Shown here: positions 36,101 through 46,100 of the stretch, piece after piece
Position numbering within the stretch: the stretch's first letter is position 1
How the letters are laid out: every line of letters starts with the position of its first letter
DNA from: Zhengitettix transpicula
Lineage: Eukaryota; Arthropoda; Insecta; Orthoptera; Tetrigidae
Length of the DNA stretch: 64,000 bases
Assembly: GCA_037074705.1 (NCBI GenBank)
Contig: CM073596.1
Span: 10,124,001-10,188,000 of the forward strand
Reading direction: 5' to 3'
The notes under the pieces: generated by a model
Database searches by the model: none
The model's input: the letters and a program-made list of their open reading frames with translations, nothing else
Told to the model about the DNA's origin: nothing
Made by a program: the position numbers and the translations under genes

Positions 36101-36955
36101 CGTTAACCTGGAGTTTATTACAATATATAAAGTATCAATGGTAACTGACTTGCCCTTTACAAATTACACCATTTTGAAAATGAAATTTTTGTGTTTTCCG
36201 CAAAGTTTGAGTTTCACGATAAAAATCTAAAAATTGCGCACACAAAGGTCTTTAAGTGTAAAACTAATCCATCGATTTTAACTTTGAGGTTCAACTCAAA
36301 AATTTTTCTTTCCACATGTCGAATAAGCGGGCATAAGGTGTTGTTTTGTTATTTTTAAGCCATTTTTGATTCTAGAAACTATTTTGACAACATGAAAAAT
36401 TTCATTTTTAAATGCGTATAATTTTTAAAGAGTAAGTCGGTTACCATTGATGGTTTATATATAGTTATTACACTACTATACGTAAATTCATAAAAAAAAA
36501 TTGCGGCTCAAAAAAATTATTCTTCTTCGAGAATGACTACGAAAATTGAATTTTCCTTCATTTTCTATCCATAACTTTGTGTTACACAGACTGCATGAAA
36601 AAATAATATTATGTAAGTAAATAGAGTTTTGATTTATAGACCAGAACGTACTGAACACGATGCAGTTTATTTGAAAAGGATAAGACAAACCAGTACTGGG
36701 TAATTTTAGAAATCCGTAGATAGCTGCAAACGCGGAAAACCGCATCTAAAACAACAATGGCCGTCATTTTTTAACCGGACCCAATAAAAATTAAACAAAA
36801 TTATTTTTGAACTACCAAAACATAAGGGCCTAACAAAATATGAAACTAGATTGACCTTATATATGAGTATTGACGTTGAAGTAAATAACAATTGTTTTCT
36901 GTTTTTATTTCAGCGTTGAACTTTACCGTGAGAAACCAACGTAGTGTTGACAAGG
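27047..36955 (+). CDS. Alternative 5' part of the pacifastin locus: signal peptide, pacifastin domain 1, linker
   Basis: Three exons, 27047-27110, 27505-27621 and 36914-36955, encode a second signal peptide, a complete pacifastin domain and a short linker. The linker ends in phase 1 and has no stop, so this form must continue into a downstream exon. Joining it to 44368 (skipping the signal-peptide exon at 38345) gives 930 nt, an open frame of 309 residues and four inhibitor domains. The two signal-peptide exons look related: both end in a Phe-Pro-Thr stretch and both start in a cgccATGGa context. The simplest reading is one gene with two promoters. The alternative is a tandem gene copy whose 3' end was lost among the transposons at 28-36 kb. 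Transcript data would decide. Confidence 0.75.
27505..27621 (+). CDS. Pacifastin domain 1 exon (P1 = Arg)
   Basis: Acceptor ttccag|CTAGCC, donor CCAC|gtacgt, both phase 1. It encodes ASQKCVPGQAFLHDDGCNQC followed by FCRNSGLKSDAGCTRMSC, with all six cysteines and the C-N-x-C-x-C core. P1 should be Arg, so trypsin-like proteases are the expected target. A second acceptor six bases upstream (at 27499) is also in frame and would add two residues (a tandem NAG-type choice). Confidence 0.88.
27869..28820 (-). mobile_element. LTR copy L4, minus, solo LTR
   Basis: 952 bp; on the minus strand starts TGTAATTCTAATTAAGGAGG and ends ATTACA. Flanked by TATATAT and ATATATT. Contains the complement of ATCAAACCCAGTTTAAGACC. 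In the intron after domain 1. Confidence 0.72.
29310..30303 (+). repeat. Composite of RTE-tail-like repeats with internal periodicity
   Basis: GTTAAACG(G)CAAGTTGAATGT and CACGTTATTTT...AACG recur several times at a few hundred bases spacing. The right end, AACATACAGACATACATACA, then TTTATTTATTAG, resembles the 3' end of the 22.5 and 37.3 kb elements. Confidence 0.5.
30996..32274 (-). mobile_element. Mariner element M3
   Basis: 1279 bp, inverted ends CCACTGTGAACAAAAAGTAA (left) and a two-mismatch complement at right, flanked by TA. In an intron of the pacifastin locus. Confidence 0.92.
31077..32080 (-). pseudogene. Mariner transposase (M3), frameshifted
   Basis: Readable in three frames on the minus strand: LKMLLKASGDQTIEQKNVYK through RPSTSTDEGHVQNIKDLV (helix-turn-helix region), then RRVDVCETLL and ITGDESWIYAYDPETTDQSS (first catalytic Asp), then VPQPPYSPDLAPCDFWLFRK (third Asp). 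One frameshift lies at a T run near 31,687. The stretch with the second Asp is out of frame. Dead but well preserved. Confidence 0.9.
32322..32361 (-). repeat. Decayed hammerhead-like motif beside a Penelope-like relic
   Basis: Minus strand: GAUC, nine bases, GAUC, then GAAACGCC. The CUGANGA segment has eroded to a TTGGCAAA-like string. It lies downstream of the GIY-YIG relic in the same orientation. Confidence 0.4.
32480..33060 (-). pseudogene. Penelope-like element relic with GIY-YIG endonuclease
   Basis: Minus-strand frames give NYVFRIL...RINYIYDD upstream, then FHNGVYQISC, CYMGHTKRSLLTRIKEQ, and HCLDLNHSFIFDSTIILDN. G-V-Y-x-I-x-C, (Y)-x-G-x-T-x-R-x-L-x-x-R-x-K-E and the H-x-x-x-x-x-H-x-F end are the GIY-YIG domain order of Penelope-like elements. 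Several stops and frameshifts. Confidence 0.72.
33245..33425 (+). repeat. RTE-tail-like repeat fragment
   Basis: TTAAACGGCAAGTTGAATGT and CCAATATCGGTTGTATTCAC match the blocks near 29,890-29,990. 33,430-34,160 is AT-rich with nothing recognised. Confidence 0.55.
34169..34456 (-). mobile_element. LTR copy L5, minus, internally deleted
   Basis: Both ends of the family (TGTATTACCAATTAAACAGG on the minus strand; ATTACA at the other end) with only 288 bp between, so ~700 bp were lost. Sits between TATATAT tracts. Confidence 0.72.
34563..34712 (-). pseudogene. Mariner transposase C-terminal fragment (M4)
   Basis: Minus strand: DLACSDYHLFSSMSNALADK then HFDSYENVQKWFDECFASKD, the third-Asp block and C-terminus of a mariner transposase different from M1-M3. 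No terminal repeats found. Confidence 0.82.
34715..34871 (+). repeat. Inverted repeat partner of 36,640-36,800
   Basis: Translations of the two blocks on opposite strands share RLKN(G/D)GH and STGLSYPFQ, showing homologous DNA in inverted orientation ~2 kb apart. They flank LTR L6. Identity of the parent element unknown. Confidence 0.65.
35025..36122 (+). mobile_element. LTR copy L6 with primer-site-like tail repeats
   Basis: TGTATTACCAATTAAACAAG...ATTACA ending at 35968 (944 bp), then two further segments each ending TTATTACA (to 36122), each preceded or followed by TTCAACGTG or CCAACGTGGGG. A TATATAAAAC box (35281) is shared with L7, as expected of an LTR promoter. Confidence 0.68.
36640..36800 (-). 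repeat. Inverted repeat partner of 34,715-34,871
   Basis: See the partner entry. It lies ~110 bases before the small linker exon at 36914. Confidence 0.6.
36914..36955 (+). CDS. Pacifastin locus linker exon (42 nt)
   Basis: Flanked by ttatttcag and gtgagt, phase 1 at both ends. Encodes PLNFTVRNQRSVDKG after joining to the domain 1 exon. It is shorter than the other linkers and lacks the R-x-x-R ending. The splice signals are strong and the frame is open, but a 42-nt exon lying between repeats could be chance. Confidence 0.55.
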
Positions 36956-37287
36956 GTGAGTAAATATATACGATTAAACTCTATAATTTTTTTTGTTGGT
37001 AATTTTGGAATTTTTTTTTAATCCACGGCAAAGTGTTCCTGATATTGCGCACACTGTGAAAAAAAAAACCATTACACATTCTCGTATGTTATCACATTTA
37101 AAATTACAGAATTCAGAAACACAAACACTAGTCCTGGTCTATCCTCATAAAAGAAATCCTTTCCCAGTTTTCTATTTTACTGTCTTTCTCGATTTATTAA
37201 TCTTTCTATGTATTTCTGTCTTCCTTTCTCTGTCTCTATTTCCGTTCCTCCTGTTTCTGTCTTTCGTTCGTTATTTATTTTTTACTA

Positions 37288-37885
37288 GCTAGGTGCCCGG
37301 CGTTGCTCGTGTACTTATTTATATAAACTCGAAAAAGTATTTAATTGAATACTTAAATATATTCCTTGAGTATTTCAGGATATAATTGTCACTCAGTCTT
37401 CATACATTACGAAATATTATATTGATGAAATTGTTAGCTAGACTCACAACTAATATAGCGCGAAAATTAACTTACATTTTCCGCAAGGATGGTAAAGTAA
37501 TTCGTATTCTTCTTTATTATCATTCGATGGAATATTGCTGTATAAAATTATACTTTTTATTTAAAAAAATATTTCTGCTTTAGTTCATTCCTAATAAAGG
37601 AGATATTTCCTTTGTTCGTTGCGTAGTAACGTCTTTCTCTCGCGTGACGTCATTGTCTCTTGGCGCGCAGTAATTTAATATTTAATGATCACGGTTTTTA
37701 TTTATAATTCTTTCCACATGTATGGTAGGCGTTTCTCACCCTCACAGTACCGTTTCTCGTGTTTTGAAGAAATTGTGTACCAATTTTTGTTGCAATCTAT
37801 CCACGCTTTTAAATTTGTATAGAAATTAACGTAAATACATACATACATACATACATACAAATATACATCTTTTTTTATTATATAG
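37288..37885 (+). mobile_element. GGTGCCCGGCGTTGC element, copy 2 (RTE-tail-like)
   Basis: Same termini and order as copy 1 at 22,497, including CTTGGCGCGCAGTAATTTAA and a TACATACATACA tail followed by TTTTTTTATTATATAG. Confidence 0.6.
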
Positions 37886-38149
37886 ATATATTTCCCTCCT
37901 TGAACTTAATGAAACTTCCGGTTTTCACACGTATTTTTGCTGCAAACAAAATATTTTGAAGTCAATAAAATTACGTTCATAAATAAAACTATTCTTGCTT
38001 TTGTTAATTAACATTTATTTTTACTCTTCCATTCTCCGTGCCCTCCTTCATGTTTATTTACACATGTTTTTGTTTTTCCGATTCCTCAACTTCTCGGTAA
38101 TTTATTTATTTTTTTTCTCTCTTTTCGCCTATCTTATTCCACCTTCTCG

Positions 38150-38344
38150 GTAATTACAATCACTTTCCAAGGATGACTTTTGAGCCTGCAGCGTGTCCCT
38201 ATCGCTGTTGGCATTTACTGCAGCTTGTAAATAAATGTCAGAGAACTAATGACGTGAGTCAGCCCTCTCTCCATCTCCTACTACCGGTTGATAAGATTTC
38301 CTCAGACTGTCTGGAGGAAGGACACTCGCAGTTTCTCAGTCGCC
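38150..38344 (+). promoter_or_regulatory. Likely promoter of pacifastin first exon B
   Basis: Immediately 5' of the second signal-peptide exon and richer in GC than its flanks. It contains TGACGTGAGTCAG near 38249, which resembles overlapping CRE- and AP-1-type sites, and two TCAGT-like initiators. Function is inferred. Confidence 0.3.
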
Positions 38345-38411
38345 ATGGACAAGTTCGCTCTCCTCTGTGTCATCTTGTGTTGCTCCGCCGCGGTTAGCTG
38401 TTTCCCCACAG
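38345..38411 (+). CDS. Pacifastin locus, first exon B (signal peptide)
   Basis: 67 nt, donor CACAG|gtattc, phase 1. It encodes MDKFALLCVILCCSAAVSCF then Pro-Thr, a typical short signal peptide. An LTR copy begins only 19 bases past the donor. The upstream 38,150-38,344 stretch is less AT-rich than its surroundings and is the likely promoter. Confidence 0.85.
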
Positions 38412-40111
38412 GTATTCGTATATATATATTGTAATAATTAAAAAAGTTGATTATATTAAATTGAATAATAAACAAAATTATTATGTATTTAAAAAGTTAT
38501 TGTTGATAATTACACATTATATGCCCTGCTTTGCACGCCGAATTCCGTCAATTTAACAAACAAATATCTCAATTTTATTTTAATAATTCGTGGCGTTCTA
38601 TGGAAATATAGCTTTATAATTTTACAATTAATTACATTGATTATCTCAGGGTCACCACTGGGTTTGATAGGAAGAACAAATACAATGAGCTAAAATATTA
38701 ACAAACCAAACTCATTGAAGTTAACGGAATACAATATTAAATACAAAAGTAATAGAAAACGAATGAAAAGAAAAACACGAACGAAATCTGACTATTCCCT
38801 TTAATTATCGTTTACAGTCATTAATAATTGTTTTGTACTCACGACAGTGCTTCTGGTACCAGTTCTGACTCTTGTATCTTGAAGTCAACACCCACTAAAC
38901 AGGCCATTATACACTGATTCTACACTTTAGATTTTGAACATTTTTGCTCTGGATCTCTGCTATCCTGGAACCTGAATCATCTCACCCTCACCCAGTGTCC
39001 GGACGTAGAACTCCTCAACATCTCTCTATACGACAATTAGTTCAACTTGTGAAGCAAAACTTCTGCTTCCAAATTGCGATTTTTTGTGTCTCTCCTCCAA
39101 ACTGATTACTCGCGTTTTATATAAATTATCATATCTCGCCGTTGGACCTCCTGGATAACACTATTCATGCTTTTAGGTTAGCAAACTGTACTGTGTTAAT
39201 ACTTTATGTGGACCGTTCTGTCTCGTTTCTCGGCGCAGACACTTCCTTTCGCGTCTTGCCGCTAACTTTACCGTTTCGCTTCTTGCCGTCGACTGCGTTC
39301 CTCTAGGCGCGCGGTCTCCAGTCTCCAATTGTTAACAAAGAAAGAGCGATTGTTGTCTTTAAGCACCCTTTCCGCCAACACTTAAATTATATTAAAAACA
39401 ATTAATAGCCTGTTTAATTGGTATTACAATAAATATGGACCTAGGGTTTCCTCAAAGCAACCCTTTTCATGACGGATAATTTACAGAAAAAAAATATTTA
39501 CACAACCAGAAGAGTTTTTTAATAAACAAATCGACCACAAATCAGAAAAAAATTTCCAAAGCAACTGACATGACAACTACACAACGCTTAGTCCTTAATG
39601 TAGGGCTTCATCAGGTGGACAACAACGACGTCATTATTAGAACTTTCGGTTACAACAGCCGGAGCATCCCTTCCAAATTCTATTAAAAATTTATATTTAT
39701 GCAACCTTAGTTTTTGTGCTAATTTTAATACTAGAACGTGGCAACGTATAAAAATTATTTATAATACTCCAACTCCATTGCAGGCCTGAAGAAGTCGATT
39801 TGTTAATTTTTATTTTATTTTAAACGATTTTTATTTGTTAAAATATATTTAAATATACCTGATTTTTTTATAAATAAAGAATGTAGTCTTTATCGGTGCA
39901 GAGAAAGAATAAAGTCTTCTCGGGCTTCTGAACGATTGTTTTTGCGACGTTTCGATGACGTTCACTGCCATCGTCTTCCAGCAAAAGTGTCTTTTGCCCG
40001 AAAGGACTATTCAATTTTGGTTTATCTGATTATATTATCGGCGACAAAGAAACTTATATTTATATAATAATATTGTATATAATAATGATATTTATTAACT
40101 ACATTTCGAGG

Positions 40112-40144
<33 letters not shown>

Positions 40145-43100
40145 TATAGATATATAGATATATAAATGTAGTTAACGTTATTTTTTAATTATACTATTTT
40201 ATTTTCACTTCTGTTTTTAATAAGAAGATACATTATACGACCATAAAATTTATATAATTATATAAATAAATAAAAAATCTGAGATGAGTCAGAACCAGCC
40301 TGAAAAGGGTACAAATATATACAGAAACGTTGTTTGTTAATTAATTATAAATAAAAAATATGTCAATGGTTAGTTAAATATATCTTCTTCAGTACAGGTT
40401 TAAGGATGGATAAAGAATAAAGGGCGAATACTTTTTGTTCGATATTTTTCCCTGCCTCTGAGGGGGGTTTGGATGATTTTTTCTTTTTTTTTTAACGGTT
40501 CTGCCATGGGACGAAAATAATGTGTGGGGAATCTGTTAGTTGTAGTTCTTGATGGAGGTTATGAAGGATGATTTTACGGGGTGGGGGGGTTGGGTGTATT
40601 TGAATGAAGGGTTTCCAGCCAAACATTACGGGGATGGTGGAAGATGGACTTGTGGGATGTAGTTCTCTACAGATCGGTGGTCGTAAAATTGGTTCATCCA
40701 TGTTTAGTCGTGTCCAATTTGTAAATTAATTAAAGGATCGTGGATGGAAAAATCCTTGGACGGCTGAGAATCGTCTGTTTCGCCGCGCTCTTGCCATATG
40801 AGCTATTTTTGGTAGTTCTCATCTATTGTACATACTTGAGCACAGGCTCACCTACAAATCCCGTTCTTCACGGCCTATTTTTATAACTTAAATGCAGAGT
40901 GGATATTGATCATAGGTACAATGATCTGACGAGGAGTCGACCTGGGTAGCTCTGATGGAAAGGGCACCACGTAGCAAGTGAAGGTCCCGGGATTCGGTTC
41001 CCAATCCGGTCGAGAAATTTTCCATCCGTGATCCTTTAATTCAGTTTCATTACTAAAAGTCATTTTGGAGTTTTAATGAATGGCCACTTATTTGTTTCAA
41101 ACCCCCCCCCCCCCCCCTTCCCCTGAAACTAATACCAGAGAACAAATGATTTAATATTATTAACTTAATGTCTAAAATAATTAAATATGGCCAATACCAA
41201 GGTTTCCAGAAACGTTGTGTGGTATTCATATAATCACTTCTTTTGGTTGTATTCGTCTATTTTATCTTGCAAAGACTCAGCCTGAAATGTGTTAACTTCG
41301 CCAAACTGAAGTTTTCCCGATGCACGTTTTAGGTTAGCTGTAGACAACGTGGCCGTTATGTAATATTCACATAATCCTTTATTAAGAAAACGAGAAAATT
41401 ACCAATATGCGATTAAAGGCTTTCAATTGCAAAACTTTATTAAAATAATGATATTATATATTGAACAAGTCCACTGTCTTTGTAAAGTAAAAAATAATCA
41501 AATATGGCCAAAAAAAATAAAGTAAATTTATTCACTGAATTAATTAAAAGTTACACTAACAAATTTAATAAACTGCAGTTTAAAAATAAAAAATTGAAGT
41601 AAAACATTTTAATCTTTATTGTAAACTATAATTTATAAGCTTTTTATTTAACTTTTTAATTAATTCAGATATTAAATTTATTCTGACTGTTTTGGCCATA
41701 TTTCATGATTTTACACCTAAAGTTAACAAATAATATTAAATAATTTAGGTATTAGATTTTTTAAAAAAGTAAATTCTACTTTATTGAACGTGGACGAAAT
41801 TTATTTCTAACAAAGCAAACGCAGAATCGCCATTTGCTTTTCCAACAGAGAGAATGACAAAATGGCTACCGCGAAATTAAGTTGGAGATTTATTGCCCCC
41901 CCCCCACCTTCTCCTCCTCCTCCCCTGTCACGAACACACGTTCAAGAATGTCACTCAACGGAAGCCGTAAAAAGGAGCTGGAAAAACATAAAAACAGATT
42001 TCCAGAACCACAAACATTTTGTAACCAAGGACGTTACTGAAATCAATATATTGAAACCGTAAACAATTTTAAATAACTTATAAAGTTTGACAAACACTAC
42101 GTTTCATCCCTAATTGTGACCTCTTCAGTTGCACATTTAAATTAAATTCGAAATTTATTGAAATGTACACCTGAAGAGGTCACAATTAGGGAAGAAACGT
42201 AGTTTAAATATAATTTTTTCAATTTGATGATAAACTTTCTGACCAATTGGCTGGTGATTACACATTTATTTAAAAATGAGTCAGATTAATATAATTTTTA
42301 ATTTATACAGTTATCAAATAGATACTGAAATTAAGTTTACGAAAAATAACATTAAGTTTTTATTTTAAAAAAATCAGTCAAAAATAATAAAGTTTCTGTA
42401 CCTTCTTCAGGTTATGACTTAAATTTATGTGATAAATATAGCGAAACTTGAAATTCTAAACAAGTTTAACATTACCCGACAAATTATAAACAATATATAT
42501 ACTTTCATATTTTTATTGTAACCGCCACTTTAGAACCTTTGGCAATAAAAATTAATTCCTGAAAGGATTACACTTTGTATCTACGGCGATGACGTTTAGC
42601 GTCTCACATGTGAAACCTGTGACGTCATCGATGGCTTTCGAAAAGGCTAGGACAAACCAGACGATCGTGACGCGAACTTGGGTCGTAAATATGTTTATGG
42701 ACGGGTGACTCCACAAACGTTTTCTAATGGTTCTGTTGTCGTTTATGTAACTGCATCATCAATCAGACATTTTATTTTCCCTTTGTTTCTGAAATTTAAT
42801 TTTAGGTCGTTCATATTAACACATTTCGCATTAGTTTTTAATTCTAATTACTTAATTCTATTGCATAGTATAACAACATCAATCCTTTTTTCTACACCTA
42901 GTAAATAAAAATTGGTGTAGACCTACTCATGTGTTTGTGTTCCGCAAACGAATTTAAACGCGTGGAGCAATGCCAACCAAACCTTTGTACACACGTTACC
43001 TACGATCCGGGAACGGACTCAATGGGTATAAGACAACTTAATCACTTCTATACCAGACATTTAAATTGTATAATATAGAGGGCAAGATTACTTTTTTTAA

Positions 43101-46100
43101 AAAATAAATTAAACTTTAATACCAATTTGTAATTGTGATGAGTCGTGGTTCCATCAGTCCTTAATTAACTGTTTGATGATGTACTAATGAGAATTTCAGT
43201 TTACGAAGAAGAATGTGTGTCCAGTAGTATGTAAGTTGCAACTGAAAATGCCACACTGGCGGCGAGACACCCCTAGAGACAGGGGTATCATTTTTTAATA
43301 AATAATTTTTGGGATCAGTGAGGCTTATAATGTCACTCTAGATGTAGTTAGTGTATTATTTCAGAACGAAAACAACCGAGTTTGGTTTAAGGAAAATGGT
43401 TCAAGTGTCGAAAGCAATGAACAGGGATGTTGTTGGTGGTGATTATCTCACTAGTTGACCAAGAGATTAGTGTGGAATTTATTCATTTTCTGGGATAAAA
43501 TAAATAAATACAGATACTAGAAAATATAATGTCTTTCTGAAATATTCGTTCCACAAACAACTGTTGCTGCCACAGCCTCTTGAATATTTCAGTGATTGAC
43601 CTCCCACCCTAACCCCACACTTTTCATCCTTCAGCCACGTTGTATGCTTCAACATTGCCAGGTGAAATCAGACACCTGTATTTCCCGTAAACAAGAAGAC
43701 AAGCATTTACAATGCATGAAACATTGTATTAAAAATTCCTATCTCCCTTTCTTAGGTTCCGTATGAGAACTTCAATTTCTGGTTTAGCTCAAACACAACA
43801 TAAAACACCAACATTGAATTGATGTTCAGTACAGCAGATGTTCTGATGCACTTTCTAAACTGAGACATGGCTATCCTGTACACAAGGTGTCACACTCTGG
43901 CTATTGAATAATAAAGGAGAGAGAAACTAGAAAAACGGTGCAGGAAGATGTAAAATTGAGAGAAAAACCATTGAAGTATGAGGTTGAATTGTGGTTGATC
44001 CTGAAATTTCATGTTTCAGCAGGAGTTTGTCTTTGTTTACCAAAAATCCAGCTTAACAATCACCATGCTTTGAATGTTAGCCAGTTCCAAGGTGACATAT
44101 TAATGTCTAACAAAGGGTTACAATTCTGCCATTTAATCAATACATATTTTTATTTGATTATTATCAATAGTAATAGTAGCTGCTGCAAAACAGTATCCAT
44201 CAAGGCCACTGAGAATATAGCGTAACAATCATTTTCATTTTTCTTTAATTAAATCATGTCTGTTTAATACAATACATTTAATGACCTAACTTTTGTAGTT
44301 ATTGTGTGAAATAAATTTTACAATTTTTTAAGAAACATAATTCACTTGTCCATTCTGTAAATTTCAGCTTCAAGTGAAACCTGTGCTCCTGGAACATCTT
44401 TCCTGCATTCGGACAACTGCAACACCTGCGCCTGTCCAGAGTCTGGTCTCAAATCTCAAGCAGGATGCACTCAAAAGCTGTGCCTCAATGTGACCCATCA
44501 TGGTAATAATCACAAGCATCACCTATAAATTCCTATATAACAGTTCATGACAATCAAGGTTTGCTTGATATATTTAAAATAAAGGTAAAAACTGAGTTTC
44601 TAACCTTATATATCACCCACATCCAAACAGTTCTATGTTGTTAACCTATACAGTAGCATTGTATTGATTTCTCAATAGTACAACATTTAAATTGTTATTT
44701 TCCAGGAAATGTACACCACTCATCAGAATCCAGTGAATCTTCGGAACACCGTACAGCCCGTGGTGAGTTATTTAAAGTGTTAACATGGCTAATTATTCTC
44801 TCAAAATTTATTTGAATGTTCTTGCAAGTCAATAAAATGTATAAATATTTGTGTAAATAGCTTCTTCTGTTTGGCTGTGGCCATATTTTGGTAATTTAGT
44901 TACTGGTGGGTAATCCACCAGTGTAATAATTATCTGTATTCCATACAGCATCAACTATTTCGATATAATTCAATTAGATCATTTAATAATGTGTTATTAC
45001 TATCTCTCTTAAAAGAATGAAGTAAAATTATTCAACAAATAATATGTTTCACTAAGTAACTGATCATGCAAACACCAACTTTTCTTTCAGATGTCAGCAA
45101 CACCTGTGAGCCTGGAACAAGCTTCATGGATTCAGAAAACTGTAATAGGTGTTTCTGTCCTCCATCTGGTCTCAAATCACAAGCTGGATGCACGTTGAAA
45201 CTTTGCTTCAATAGCTCGAACCCTGGTAACATATACTTTAATAACTTTGATTATATATGTTATAAGACATTGCTTTTTATTAGTGTTATTTTAGTGTTGT
45301 AAACATAAATCAAAGAGGAGATTAATTTAATATCAAAAGCAAAATATGTTATACAAAATTACTGAAGTCCTAGTCTCAACATACTCTAAATATGTACTAG
45401 CCTTCCCTCTCCCTAACTACACTCTCCCTTGCTCTATAGGACATCAACTTTCCTTATAATCTGTCACATCTGTATGTGTGAGTGGATGGTCAAATACATA
45501 TGCATGTATGTATATACATTCTCATTATTTCTACCAACTATTTTCGGTGTTGTGACCCTCCTAGAGAGAGAGAGTTAGTGGCCTTATTGGATGTGGATTA
45601 TTACTGTGTAACAGCTAGTACAGCCTGATATTGAATTCAACTCTGTGAAGTCTAATAGCTTTAGGTGTACGTCTCGCTCCTGAAGAAGTATGTACAAAAA
45701 TTTGAGAAATATATTTCATGTCTGACATGGTGACACTGGCCCTCAATTCAAGCAATTTCTCTTTCTTGTCTATATGAATTATGTATATAGTTAAAATAAT
45801 TTTTTAAAAAATAATAATAATTTGAGAAAACTATATGGGAGGAGTGTTGATATATTCAGGGTGACAACTGGTGAAGTGAAGATATTGTCACCATACTAAA
45901 TGCTCCCTCCCAAGTAGTTTAGCCCTCAGGGGAGCCCAAATTTGCTCTAATTGGAACAGCCTTGCCACCTACACTGGATCCTCAATCCTTTCATAAACAG
46001 AAAATAATGTAGTTAACTCCTCCAGAAAGAAATATCCAATGCACTATCCACTGTCCAACCCCCAAACCCATTGCTGATCAACGTAATCACAACCTACTTT

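Noticed and set aside
41862..42062. Small frame with a Pro-rich start
   Set aside because: The Pro run comes from a C10 tract; no homologue.
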